DNA of 64,000 bases from Dehalococcoidia bacterium (GCA_021295965.1 JAGWBI010000003.1:115860-179859); one strand, 5' to 3'. Counted from the first letter of the stretch, positions 42,978 to 51,788 are shown. Notes: a model not told the origin generated them from the sequence alone. Program-made: numbers and translations.

Positions 42978-44618
42978 CTACTGGCGGCAGAAGGCGGGGA
43001 AGCCGTCGGGCATGACGACTTCGATGAGGTGGATGCGGTCGGCGGCGACGGCGTCCTGGACGGCGCGGGTCATTTCGGCGACGTTGTGGACGCGGGTGCC
43101 GCCGATGCCGTAGGAGTCGAAGAGTTTTACGAAATCGGGGTTGACCAGGTCGGTGGCCATTTGGCGGCTGCCCCGGTCGCGCTGGTAGCCCTTCAGGACG
43201 CCCCAGGCGTTGTCGTTGAACACCATGACGATGGGGTTGATGCCGTATTGGACTGCGGTGCCGAGCTCCTGGGCGTTATATTGGAATCCGCCGTCGCCGG
43301 ATACGCAGATCACGGGGCGCTGCGGCTGGCCGACTTTGGCGCCCATCGAGGCGGGGAAGGCGAAGCCCAGGCCGGCCCAACCATGGGGGTACATATAGCT
43401 ACGGGGCTGGTTCATCTGGAGGCAGCGGACGGCGCGGTTGGCGGGCACGGTGGCGTCAAGCGAGAAGATGGTGTCATCGGGGATGACGGCTCGGATGGAC
43501 TCCCAAGCTTTGAGTTCGGGTCCCCATTGTTCCTGAAGGCCGGCGTAGATATTGCTCTTGAGATCGGCGACCTCCCGGCGGTAATCGTCGCCTACGCCGA
43601 TGTCGGTGTCGCCGGCGGCGTGGAGAAACTGGCGGACTACGGCGCCGCTGTTTGCAGTGATCCCGACTTCGGTTTCGTAGTTCCTGCCGATGTAGTCGCC
43701 GTCCAGCATGACATGGACGATCCGCTCGGGCAACTTGACGCCGACGCCGGCGGTGGAGCGATAGGGAAGGTTGCTGCCCAGGACGAGGGCAACGTCGCAA
43801 TCGCCCATCCAATCCAGGACCGGGTTCTGGCCCCAGATGCGATTGCCGAGGGCCATGCCGAGGGATAGAGGATGGTTTTCGGGGAAAGTCCCCTTGGCCC
43901 CGTCGCCGGTGACGACAGGCGCGCCGATGCGTTCCGCCAACTGGATTATGTCATCCGCGCCGCCGGTGGTGTGGATTTCCTCGCCGAGGAAGATCACCGG
44001 GCGTTTGGCGTTGCGGAGCAGGTTCCAGGCGCGTTCGACCTGCACCGGGTCGCCCTGGGGAACGTCGGGTTCGCGGGGGCGCAGGACTTCGACCTCTGCA
44101 TTCTGTCCGAGGAGATCCGTGGGGACTTCCAGCTCAATGGGCCGGGGCCGGCGTTCGCGAAAACGGACAAAAGCCTCAACGAAGTGGTCGGGGATGGACT
44201 CGATTTGATCAATGCGGGCGTTCCAGTCGGTTACGGCCGCGAACATCCCGAGCTGGTCCTTGGTCTCGTGGGTTGCCATCTTGCCGCTACCGACGAATTC
44301 GGCCTCGACGTTGGTGGTCACCTGGAGGACCGAGGATGCTGAGAAGTACGCTTCGCCCATGGCCCCGACGGAGTCGGCGGCGCCGGGGCCGGTGCTGGTG
44401 AGGATGACGCCGGGGCGTCCGGTGGCTCGGGAGTAGCCGTCGGCCATGTAGCCACAACCCAACTCCAAGCGACCGCCGATGAAGCGGACGTCGTCCTGGC
44501 GGTCGAAGAGGGCGTCGAACAGATCGAGGGTGTGGACGGATATGATGCCGAATACCGTATCGACGCCCTGGGCATGGAGGGACGCGACCACGGCCTGGCC
44601 GCCGGTCATCTGGGGCAT
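42978..44618 (-). CDS. TPP-dependent enzyme, decarboxylase/acetolactate-synthase-like (copy 3)
   Basis: A 546-residue TPP enzyme. The Pyr domain glutamate is in IGGRLELGCGYMADGYSRATGRP, where the usual RHE reads RLE. The central domain reads NLLRNAKRPVIFLGEEIHTTGGA. The cofactor motif is CVSGDGGFQYNAQELGTAVQYGINPIVMVFNDN. It probably decarboxylates a 2-oxoacid (benzoylformate- or oxalyl-type) rather than making acetolactate. GGAGGCTCACC precedes the ATG at 44618. It lies 90 bases downstream of the PDH E2 gene on the same strand, separated by a palindromic repeat, so it may be read as the last gene of that operon. Confidence 0.82.
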   Translation of the reverse strand: MPQMTGGQAVVASLHAQGVDTVFGIISVHTLDLFDALFDRQDDVRFIGGRLELGCGYMADGYSRATGRPGVILTSTGPGAADSVGAMGEAYFSASSVLQVTTNVEAEFVGSGKMATHETKDQLGMFAAVTDWNARIDQIESIPDHFVEAFVRFRERRPRPIELEVPTDLLGQNAEVEVLRPREPDVPQGDPVQVERAWNLLRNAKRPVIFLGEEIHTTGGADDIIQLAERIGAPVVTGDGAKGTFPENHPLSLGMALGNRIWGQNPVLDWMGDCDVALVLGSNLPYRSTAGVGVKLPERIVHVMLDGDYIGRNYETEVGITANSGAVVRQFLHAAGDTDIGVGDDYRREVADLKSNIYAGLQEQWGPELKAWESIRAVIPDDTIFSLDATVPANRAVRCLQMNQPRSYMYPHGWAGLGFAFPASMGAKVGQPQRPVICVSGDGGFQYNAQELGTAVQYGINPIVMVFNDNAWGVLKGYQRDRGSRQMATDLVNPDFVKLFDSYGIGGTRVHNVAEMTRAVQDAVAADRIHLIEVVMPDGFPAFCRQ

Positions 44619-44654
44619 GGTGAGCCTCCGGGGAAAATACGTATGGTTGGTGGC

Positions 44655-44683
44655 AACGGGACAACCACAAGGGTTGCCCCTAC
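44655..44683. repeat. CAACGGG / GGGTTGCCCCTAC palindrome
   Basis: Imperfect palindrome (arms GGGACAACC and GGGTTGCCC) between the E2 gene and the TPP enzyme gene. It could act as a partial terminator or mRNA-end hairpin within the operon. Confidence 0.6.
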
Positions 44684-44708
44684 ATAGTGCGACGACGATA
44701 AGCCCGAG

Positions 44709-45923
44709 TTAGAGCAGCAGGCTGACGGGGTTTTCGAGGACGCGCTTGATTTCCATGAGGAATTGAGCGGCTTCGGCGCCATCGGCGACGCGGTGGTCGG
44801 TGGACAGGGTGGCCTTCATCATGGTGCCGACGGCTAGTTGGCCGTCGCGGACGACGGGCTGCTCTTTGACGCTGCCGACCGCCAGGATAGCCGCGTGGGG
44901 CGGGTAGATGATGGCGGTGAAGCTTTCAACGTCGAACATGCCCATGTTGCTGATGCTGAAGGTGGTGCTGCTGTATTCTTCGTTGCGGAGGGTGCCGCTG
45001 TTGGCCCGGGAGATGAGGTCTTTGGTGGCGGCGGCGATTTGCAGCAGGCTCTTGCTTTCGCAGTTGCTGACACCGGGGAGGATGAGGCCGGATTCCAGCG
45101 CGATGGCGATGCCGATGTTCATAGCGCCGTGGACTTCCAGGTGGTCGCCCCGGAAGAAGGAGTTGAACTTGGGATGGTTGGCGAGGGCCAACGCACAGGC
45201 TTTGACCATCAGGTCGTTGACGCTGACGCGGTTTTCCGGGTCGGCTTCGTCGTTGACATCGCGGCGCAACTGCATGGCCTTGCCCATGTCGATCTCGGCG
45301 GTGACGTAGAAGTGCGGCGCGGTGGTCTTACTGTCGGAGGTTACGCGGGCGATGGTCTGGCGCATCCGGCTGAGTTCAATCCGGGAGTCGGCCGGGGCCG
45401 CAGCGGGTTCGGCTGCCGGCGTTGGTGCGGGGGCCGGCGCAGCAGCCGGAGGCTGGTAGTTTTCGACGTCGCGCTCGGTGATGCGTCCGTTGGGGCCGGT
45501 TCCCGTCACCGACGCGAGGTCGATGCCGCGCTCGCGGGCGAGGCGGCGGGCGATGGGTGAGGCGCGCACCTCGCCATCGGCGGACGGAGCCGGGGCAGCG
45601 GTCGCCGGGGCGGGCTCGGGAGACGGAGCAGCGGCCGGCGCCGGGGCCGCGGCGGGAGCGGCAGCTACTTCCGGCACGGCCTCGCCGGGTTCGGTGATGA
45701 TGGCGATGAGTTCGCCCACGGGAACGGCGATGCCGGCCGCGGCGACGATGCGTCCGAGGACGCCGCCGGTGTAGGCTTCGAACTCGACGGTGGCCTTGTC
45801 CGTTTCGATATCGGCGATGACCTCGCCGCGGTCCACCGTTTCGCCCTCCTGCTTGTACCAGCGGACGACGGTGCCTTCGCGCATATCGTAACCCATCTGG
45901 GGCATGACGACGTTGGTAGCCAC
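44709..45923 (-). CDS. pdhC: dihydrolipoamide acyltransferase, E2 of pyruvate dehydrogenase complex
   Basis: A 404-residue E2. The lipoyl domain has the lipoylated lysine K43 in DIETDKATVEFEA. A long Ala/Pro linker (85-117) follows, then the peripheral subunit-binding domain (119-155: ASPIARRLARERGIDLASVTGTGPNGRITERDV). The catalytic domain ends with STDHRVADGAEAAQFL (H377, D381). It transfers acetyl from lipoamide to CoA and forms the core of the complex. GTG at 45923 has TAGGAG before it. It is fourth in the E3-E1alpha-E1beta-E2 operon. Confidence 0.93.
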   Translation of the reverse strand: MATNVVMPQMGYDMREGTVVRWYKQEGETVDRGEVIADIETDKATVEFEAYTGGVLGRIVAAAGIAVPVGELIAIITEPGEAVPEVAAAPAAAPAPAAAPSPEPAPATAAPAPSADGEVRASPIARRLARERGIDLASVTGTGPNGRITERDVENYQPPAAAPAPAPTPAAEPAAAPADSRIELSRMRQTIARVTSDSKTTAPHFYVTAEIDMGKAMQLRRDVNDEADPENRVSVNDLMVKACALALANHPKFNSFFRGDHLEVHGAMNIGIAIALESGLILPGVSNCESKSLLQIAAATKDLISRANSGTLRNEEYSSTTFSISNMGMFDVESFTAIIYPPHAAILAVGSVKEQPVVRDGQLAVGTMMKATLSTDHRVADGAEAAQFLMEIKRVLENPVSLLL

Positions 45924-46011
45924 GGTATTCTCCTACGGTGTTTTGGTTGTGGGTTCCTGGGCGCCCGCTTTCGCGGTATGACGAGGAATTTAGCCCGCAA
46001 AGCGTTTCGGG

Positions 46012-46995
46012 TCAGGAGCCGTTGACGATCTTACGGGCGGCAGCAGCGATGGTCTGGGCGCTGGGTATCGCCAGCTGTTCAAGAGGGAAGGAATAGGGCA
46101 TGGGGACCTCTGCGCCGGCGACCCGGCCCACCGGGGCGTCCAGATAGTCGAAGGTTTCTTCCTGGACCTGGGAGACGAGTTCGCCGGCGAACCCGCCGAG
46201 GCGGGTGGTTTCTTCGACCATGAGGGCGCGGTGGGTCTTTTTTACCGAGGCGTAAACGGTTTCCATGTCCAAGGGGCGGAGGGTGCGGAGGTCGATTACG
46301 TCAGCTTCGATGCCCTCTTGAGCCAGGATGTCGGCGGCCTGCTCGGCGATGAGTGCCATGCGGGAGTAACCGCAGATGGTGATGTCGGCGCCGGTGCGAC
46401 GGACTGCCGCCTGGCCGATAGGGACGCGGAAATCGACGGCTCCGGAGGCTTCGCCGCGGGTGCCGTAGAGGAGGATGTGCTCGACGAACAGGACGGGGTC
46501 GTTGAGTTCGCGGCAGGAGCGGAACAAGCCGATAACGTCGCTGGGTGTGGACGGTGTTACGACGGTCAAGCCGGGGACGGAGGCGTACCAACCCTCGAAA
46601 GACGAGGAGTGGGTTGCGCCGACGGACGCGCCGCCGCCGGTGACGGTGCGAATGATGAGGGGGATTGAGAACTGGCCTCCGGACATATACCTGATCTTGG
46701 CGGCGTGGTTGACGATCTGGTCCATGGCGAGGAGGCTGAAATTAATGGTCATCAGTTCGACGACGGGGCGCAGGCCGGCCATGGCGGCGCCGACGCCGGC
46801 TCCGACGATCACAGACTCCGCCAAGGGGGAGTCCTTGATGCGTTTTTTGCCGTACTGTTCGGTGAAGCCCTTGGTTACGGCGAAGGCTCCACCATAGGGG
46901 CCGATGTCCTCGCCCATGAGGAAGACGCGGTCGTCCTGGTCCAGCGCCTCGCGCAGGGCGGATGAAACGGCGTCACGATACGTCATGACCGACAT
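46012..46995 (-). CDS. pdhB: pyruvate dehydrogenase E1 component, beta subunit
   Basis: A 327-residue E1-beta. Evidence: MGEDIGPYGGAFAVTKGFTEQYGKKRIKDSPLAESVIVGAGVGAAMAGLRPVVELM, then NHAAKIRYMSGGQFSIPLIIRTVTGGGASVGATHS, and LRPLDMETVYASVKKTHRALMVEET. With the alpha subunit it decarboxylates pyruvate (or a branched 2-oxoacid) using TPP. GAGAGG precedes ATG 46995; an internal ATG at 46986 is an alternative. It lies 33 bases after E1 alpha. Confidence 0.93.
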   Translation of the reverse strand: MSVMTYRDAVSSALREALDQDDRVFLMGEDIGPYGGAFAVTKGFTEQYGKKRIKDSPLAESVIVGAGVGAAMAGLRPVVELMTINFSLLAMDQIVNHAAKIRYMSGGQFSIPLIIRTVTGGGASVGATHSSSFEGWYASVPGLTVVTPSTPSDVIGLFRSCRELNDPVLFVEHILLYGTRGEASGAVDFRVPIGQAAVRRTGADITICGYSRMALIAEQAADILAQEGIEADVIDLRTLRPLDMETVYASVKKTHRALMVEETTRLGGFAGELVSQVQEETFDYLDAPVGRVAGAEVPMPYSFPLEQLAIPSAQTIAAAARKIVNGS

Positions 46996-47028
46996 GATGA
47001 TGATACCTCTCGCGGCGGGATGAGTGCG

Positions 47029-48036
47029 CTAAACGGGGATACCTTCGGTCGGTCGATCGGTGTACACACCGTCGTAAAGGTCGTCGGCCTGAGGCCAGGG
47101 GGACGATTCGCCGAACTCGGCGGCAACGACGATTTCCTCATCCACAGCGGCGTCGATCTCGTCGAAGTCCTCGACGGTGGCAATGCCTTCGTCGGTGAGC
47201 CAGTCGCGGAACCGGGGGATAGGGTCCTGGCCGGCCCAGTATTGGACTTCGTCCTCGGGGCGATAGTTGGCCGGGTCGGCGACGGAGTGGCCGCGTAGTC
47301 GGTAGGTTCGGGCAACGACGAAGGCGGGCCCCTTGCCGGCGCGGACTTCGGCGTTGATTTTCTGCATCAGGGCGCGGACTTCCAGGATGTCGTTGCCGTC
47401 CACCTCGTAGCGGGACATTCCGTAGGCGGCGGCCATCTCATGCAGGGAGTCCCACATTACCAGGGTTTCCTTGGACGAGGCTCCCATGCCGTAGAGGTTG
47501 TGTTCGCAGAAGAAGATCACGGGGAGCTGCCAGATGGCGGCCAGGTTCATTGCTTCGTGGAACTCGCCTTCGTTGACGGCGCCGTCGCCGAAAAAGCAGA
47601 GGACAACCTGGTCATCGCCGCGGTACTGGATGGCAAGACCGATGCCGGCGGCGATGCAGAGCTGGCCGCCCACGATGGCGTAGCCGCCCATGAAGTTGAG
47701 CTCGGAGCTGAACAGGTGCATGGAGCCGCCCTTGCCGTTGCTGCAACCGGTGGCTTTGCCCATGAGTTCGGCCATGACTTCGTTGCTGCTTATGCCTCGT
47801 GCCAGAGCCTGGCCGTGGTCGCGGTAGTGGGTGACGATGTAGTCGTCGGGCCGCAGGGTGTTGATTGCGCCGACCGCGATGGCTTCCTCGCCGTTATAGA
47901 CGTGGAGAAAGCCCTTGATGTTGCCTCGAGTGTACTGACGTTCCGACTCTCGCTCGAATTCGCGAATGAGTTTCATCTGCCGGTAGAAACCCAGCAGGTC
48001 GGATTTGGTCAGATCGGGAACGTCCGCTTTGAGCAT
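47029..48036 (-). CDS. pdhA: pyruvate dehydrogenase E1 component, alpha subunit
   Basis: A 335-residue E1-alpha. The TPP-binding motif is CFFGDGAVNEGEFHEAMNLAAIWQLPVIFFCEHN. Also present are HYRDHGQALARGISSNEVMAELMGKATGCSNGKGGSMHLF and the phosphorylation-loop-like RTYRLRGHSVADPANYRPEDEV. ATG at 48036 has GAGGAAGGGAT before it; the frame upstream (to 48069) is not needed. It is 54 bases downstream of lpdA in the same operon. Confidence 0.93.
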   Translation of the reverse strand: MLKADVPDLTKSDLLGFYRQMKLIREFERESERQYTRGNIKGFLHVYNGEEAIAVGAINTLRPDDYIVTHYRDHGQALARGISSNEVMAELMGKATGCSNGKGGSMHLFSSELNFMGGYAIVGGQLCIAAGIGLAIQYRGDDQVVLCFFGDGAVNEGEFHEAMNLAAIWQLPVIFFCEHNLYGMGASSKETLVMWDSLHEMAAAYGMSRYEVDGNDILEVRALMQKINAEVRAGKGPAFVVARTYRLRGHSVADPANYRPEDEVQYWAGQDPIPRFRDWLTDEGIATVEDFDEIDAAVDEEIVVAAEFGESSPWPQADDLYDGVYTDRPTEGIPV

Positions 48037-48090
48037 ATCCCTTCCTCGCAGGCAGTGTGTTGCGGCCAACCGACGCGGGGCCGGCCGGGG

Positions 48091-49491
48091 TTACATGTGG
48101 AGGGCGCGGCCTTCGGCGTCGAGGGCGGCTTCGTGGACCATTTCGGCGACGCTGGGGTGGGCGTGAACGGCCCAGCCGAGTTCCAAGGTGGTTCCTTCCA
48201 GCAGGTGGGTCATTTGGAGTTCGGCCAGGAGTTCGGTGACTTCAGGTCCGCACATATGGCCACCCAGGATTTCGCCATAGTTGGCGTCGATGACCAGCTT
48301 CACCATGCCGTCCATTTCGCCCATGGCCACGGCTTTGCCGCTGGCCTGGACGTTGAAACGGCCGATTTTCACCTCGTAACCCTGCTCCCGGGCCTGGGCT
48401 TCGGTGAGGCCGAAGGAAGCGACCTGGGGATGGCAATAGGTCGCGCGGGGCATGAAGGTGTAGTTCAGCGGCTGGGTTTCCTCGCCGGCGATGGCCTCGA
48501 TGGCGGTGACGCCCTGGGCGGAGGCGACGTGGGCCAGGGCCAGCTTTCCGGTTACGTCGCCGACGGCGTAGATGCCGGGAACGTTGGTAGCCATGCGGTC
48601 GTCAATGACGACGTAGCCGCGCTCGGTGGCGACGCCCACGGTTTCGAGGCCCAGGTCTTCGGTGTTGGGCAGGACGCCGATGGCCACCAGGACTTTGTCG
48701 TAGCGTCCGGTTTCGCTGACGCCGTCCTTGTCAATGGTAAGGGTGACCCCGTTGGCGTCCGCCTGGGCGTTGGTCACGCCGGCACCCGTTTGGAGTTTGA
48801 TGCCGTGGCGATTGAAGGCGCGCTCCAACTGCTGGCTTATTTCCTCGTCTTCGTTGGGGACCAGGTGGGGCAGCAATTCGATGACGGTGACGTCGGAGCC
48901 GTACATCTTGTAAATGTAGGCGAATTCCACGCCGATAGCGCCGCCGCCAATGATGGCTATGGAGTTAGGAATATCGTCGGCGACGATGCTTTCCCGGCTG
49001 GTGATGATGCGTTCGCCATCGACCGGGAGGGGCGGGATGCTGCGGGGCCGGGCCCCGGTGGCGATGATGATGTTGCGGGCGTTGATGCGGGAGGTCTGAC
49101 CGTCGGCAGCGGTGACGTCAATGGCGTTGGCGCTGGCGAGACGGCCGGCGCCAGCGATGTGGTCAACGCTGTTTTTGCGGAGAAGGAAGTCCACGCCACG
49201 GGTCATCCGGTCAACGACCTGACGACTGCGCTTCATGGCGACGGAGTAATCGGCGCGGAAGTTGTCGAAGGCCAGGCCAAACTGGTCGGCCCGATGCAGG
49301 TAGGATACGATTTCTGCGTTTTTCAGCAGGGCCTTGGAAGGAATGCAACCCCAGTTGAGGCACACCCCGCCAAGAGCTTCTCGCTCGATGACGCAGGATC
49401 TCAGACCCAGTTGGCCGGCCCGGATGCCGGCAACATAGCCGCCGGGTCCGCCGCCAATAATCGCTACGTCATACTCCGAATTGGTCGTCAT
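48091..49491 (-). CDS. lpdA: dihydrolipoamide dehydrogenase, E3
   Basis: A 466-residue flavoprotein disulfide reductase. FAD Rossmann motif GGGPGG (13-18), redox disulfide C44/C49 in GGVCLNWGCIPSKALL, NAD-binding IAIIGGGAIGVEFAYIYKMYG, and the catalytic His-Glu pair in HAHPSVAEMVHEA (H445, E450) are intact. It reoxidises dihydrolipoamide of E2 with NAD+. It is the first gene of the operon; the usual order puts E3 last. The start ATG at 49491 lacks a strong Shine-Dalgarno. Confidence 0.94.
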   Translation of the reverse strand: MTTNSEYDVAIIGGGPGGYVAGIRAGQLGLRSCVIEREALGGVCLNWGCIPSKALLKNAEIVSYLHRADQFGLAFDNFRADYSVAMKRSRQVVDRMTRGVDFLLRKNSVDHIAGAGRLASANAIDVTAADGQTSRINARNIIIATGARPRSIPPLPVDGERIITSRESIVADDIPNSIAIIGGGAIGVEFAYIYKMYGSDVTVIELLPHLVPNEDEEISQQLERAFNRHGIKLQTGAGVTNAQADANGVTLTIDKDGVSETGRYDKVLVAIGVLPNTEDLGLETVGVATERGYVVIDDRMATNVPGIYAVGDVTGKLALAHVASAQGVTAIEAIAGEETQPLNYTFMPRATYCHPQVASFGLTEAQAREQGYEVKIGRFNVQASGKAVAMGEMDGMVKLVIDANYGEILGGHMCGPEVTELLAELQMTHLLEGTTLELGWAVHAHPSVAEMVHEAALDAEGRALHM

Positions 49492-49738
49492 CTATCTGCC
49501 CAGTCCGCGAAGTTTGGTTTGGCGCAATCCACCAACCCTGGGACAGGGCCGACCCACTACGGAGGGGCTTGCGCGGTGATTGTGGCATTATAGCGTTGGG
49601 GGTTGGGGGCGGCAAGTTGGGAGGGAACGAGAGTCAACCCGACCAAGGTGGTTCAATTGACAGTGATTTGGGGGGGTCTTAGACTGCCAGTGGCTCGCTT
49701 TTGAAGGAGCCGATTCGGCAACTCTTTGCGGATGAAAT

Positions 49739-50146
49739 ATGGTCGTATCCGTTGATGACAGGTGTTTGCGGCTGACTGACGACAGCGGTGAGCGAGGCGT
49801 GCTGCTGGGGATGCGGTGCCCGCACTGCGGAGTGTGCGTGTTCGGGCCGGCGACGTTTTGCCAATCCTGCACGTCCCCGGATCTCGAGGAGATTGAGTTG
49901 AGCTCGGAGGGGACGCTGTACAGCTATACCATCGTGCGGGTCCCGCCGCCAGGGTGGCCCGGTCCGGTTCCCTACGTGTTGGGCGAGGTGGAGCTATCGG
50001 AAGGACCCCATGTGCTGGCGGAGGTGGTGGATTGCGCGCACGATGACCTGAAAGTCGGAATGGCGGTGTCGCTGGCACTGCGGACGGTGGCAATGGATGG
50101 CGCAGAGGATTCGGAGCGGGTGGTGTATAAGTGGCGGCCAGCGTAG
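49739..50146 (+). CDS. DUF35 OB-fold / zinc-ribbon protein (thiolase partner)
   Basis: A 135-residue protein with a rubredoxin-like zinc ribbon (C27, C30, C41, C44 in RCPHCGVCVFGPATFCQSC) followed by an OB-fold (EGTLYSYTIVRVPPPGWPGPVPYVLGEVEL), the DUF35 arrangement. Such proteins form complexes with thiolase-like enzymes or HMG-CoA synthases and may channel acyl-CoA intermediates. The thiolase gene follows on the same strand after a 75-base repeat-filled gap. No strong ribosome-binding site precedes the ATG. Confidence 0.83.
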   Translation: MVVSVDDRCLRLTDDSGERGVLLGMRCPHCGVCVFGPATFCQSCTSPDLEEIELSSEGTLYSYTIVRVPPPGWPGPVPYVLGEVELSEGPHVLAEVVDCAHDDLKVGMAVSLALRTVAMDGAEDSERVVYKWRPA

Positions 50147-50148
50147 GG

Positions 50149-50215
50149 GCGACGAGATTGCCATCCGCCAGAGGCGGACTCGCAATAACAAGGGGTTTGC
50201 TCGCAATGACAAGGG
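50149..50215. repeat. GCGACGAGATTGCC repeat with nested 15-mer palindrome
   Basis: The repeat carries TCCGCC-AGA-GGCGGA (50164-50178) at the same internal position as at 33020 and 37347. A second, shorter CTCGCAATGACAA segment follows. It separates the DUF35 and thiolase genes. Confidence 0.7.
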
Positions 50216-50221
50216 GGATTT

Positions 50222-51376
50222 ATGACGCAGTTTCGTCCCGGTCGTGAGGTTATGGTAGTGGGTGTGGGGCTGCACCCGTTTGGACGGTTCCCTGAGCAAA
50301 GCCTGTCGGACTTGGCCCGGGACGCGGTGGTTGACGCTCTACAGGATTCCGGGGTGCCGTGGAAGGCGATCCCGGTGGCGTACTTTGGGCACGTTTATTA
50401 TCACGGGATGTCGATCGGGGAGACGACGCTGGCGCAGCTGGGATTGACCGGGGTTCCCATCATCAACGTGGAGAACGCCTGCTCCAGCGGTTCGACGGCG
50501 TTCTGGCAGGCGTACTGGGGGATAACGTCGGGAGTTTTCGACCTGGCGCTGGCGTTCGGCGCGGAGAAGGTGCCCAGCGGCCCGGTCACGGTTACGGCGG
50601 AGAACAGCCCGGCGCGGTACATTGGCGGCGATCACATGATGGCCGGTTATGCGCTGCGGATGAAACGCTACATGGAGGAAACGGGCGCGCCGGCGTCGGC
50701 ATTGGCACAGGTGTCGGTGAAGGCGCGGCAGGCGGCGTCCATGAACCCCTACGCGCACCGGAAAGAAACATACTCGGTAGAGGACGTGCTGAACTCCCGG
50801 TTGATCGCTGATCCGCTGACGCTGTACCAGTGTTGTCCCACCAGCGAAGGCGGAGCGGCGGCGGTGTTGTGCGCGGCGGACGCTCTGGATACTTACGGCA
50901 TCGACCGAAGCCGGGCCATTCGCGTGGCAGCGGCAGCCCTGACATCCGGGAACTACAACGGCCGGGGCAGCGACCATTCCGCTTTCAGCCCGTATCGCAC
51001 CGAGCCGGCGGCGTTGCAGGCTTACGAGATGGCCGGCATTGGGCCGGAGGACGTGGATTTGGCGCAGGTGCATGACGCCGCGACGATTGGTGAGCTACAG
51101 CAGATTGAGGCGCTGCATCTGACACCCTTTGGTGAGGCGTGGCAGGCTACCGTTGAAGGCCGGACGGCGCTTGGTGGAGATATTCCGGTGAACACGGACG
51201 GAGGATTGTTGGCCATGGGCCATCCCTTCGGGGCTTCGGGCATCCGCATGGTTCACGAGACGGTGATGCAGCTGCGAGGCGAAGCCGGGCCGCGCCAGGT
51301 GGAAAACGCGCGGGTGGGCGTGGCGCAATGCTCGGGAGCCGGGGACGTCACCACGGTGCATATCCTGACGCGGTAG
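50222..51376 (+). CDS. thiolase family protein (acetyl-CoA acetyltransferase / SCP-x type)
   Basis: A 384-residue thiolase of the type that pairs with DUF35 proteins. The acylated cysteine is C87 in VENACSSGSTAFWQ. The second catalytic region is AQVHDAATIGELQQIEAL and the third is NTDGGLLAMGHPFGASGIRMV. Conserved C-terminal AQCSGAGDV. It would condense or thiolytically cleave acyl-CoAs. GGGGG stands before the ATG. Together with the preceding DUF35 protein it likely forms an acyl-CoA handling complex. Confidence 0.87.
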   Translation: MTQFRPGREVMVVGVGLHPFGRFPEQSLSDLARDAVVDALQDSGVPWKAIPVAYFGHVYYHGMSIGETTLAQLGLTGVPIINVENACSSGSTAFWQAYWGITSGVFDLALAFGAEKVPSGPVTVTAENSPARYIGGDHMMAGYALRMKRYMEETGAPASALAQVSVKARQAASMNPYAHRKETYSVEDVLNSRLIADPLTLYQCCPTSEGGAAAVLCAADALDTYGIDRSRAIRVAAAALTSGNYNGRGSDHSAFSPYRTEPAALQAYEMAGIGPEDVDLAQVHDAATIGELQQIEALHLTPFGEAWQATVEGRTALGGDIPVNTDGGLLAMGHPFGASGIRMVHETVMQLRGEAGPRQVENARVGVAQCSGAGDVTTVHILTR

Positions 51377-51423
51377 GGTCGATGGTTCGACAGGCTCACC
51401 ATGAGCGGCTTGGCGGGTGTGTG

Positions 51424-51708
51424 ATGGCGAATTATCTGATTATGGCGGCGATGAAGGGGCGGTTTATGTCGGAGCAGGGGAACCTGTACGACAACTTCCA
51501 GATGCTGGGCTACATGGAGGGCGCGTCGCCTTTCGACGCGGTGGCGGCGTTCTTCGACCAGCCTAAATTCCCGATTGTATGGGCCGACGTGGAGTATATG
51601 TGGGCGGAGCGGTTGGCGGACGATCCGGCCAACGGTCACCACGGGGAATACGACAAGGTTTATATCGCATCGCTGCGGGAGAGATGGGAGGGGAGTTCGC
51701 GGAATTGA
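51424..51708 (+). CDS. hypothetical protein, 94 residues, after the thiolase gene
   Basis: I do not recognise the family. The soluble 94-residue product reads MANYLIMAAMKGRFMSEQGN at the start, then DNFQMLGYMEGASPFDAVAAFFDQPKFPIVWADVEYMWAERL and an acidic tail. The aromatic-rich middle looks like a folded small domain, not a signal or membrane segment. ATG 51424 is 47 bases after the thiolase stop on the same strand; the gap holds a GTTCGACAGGCTCACCATGA-type repeat, so co-transcription is possible. Confidence 0.55.
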   Translation: MANYLIMAAMKGRFMSEQGNLYDNFQMLGYMEGASPFDAVAAFFDQPKFPIVWADVEYMWAERLADDPANGHHGEYDKVYIASLRERWEGSSRN

Positions 51709-51737
51709 GGAGCGATTGGTGGTAGCGGTGAAAAACA

Positions 51738-51765
51738 GTAGGGGCGAATAATTATTCGCCCCTAC
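51738..51765. repeat. GGGGCGAAT palindrome
   Basis: Palindrome GTAGGGGCGAAT / ATTCGCCCCTAC, just beyond the stop codon of the 94-residue hypothetical gene and before the convergent aldolase gene. It could act as an intercistronic hairpin. Confidence 0.85.
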
Positions 51766-51788
51766 ACATAGCTTTGTTGGGGTCGGGT

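Noticed and set aside
47440-49593. 717-codon plus-strand frame opposite the PDH operon
   Set aside because: It is fully antisense to the lpdA and pdhA genes, which have complete catalytic motifs; composition is that of a shadow frame.
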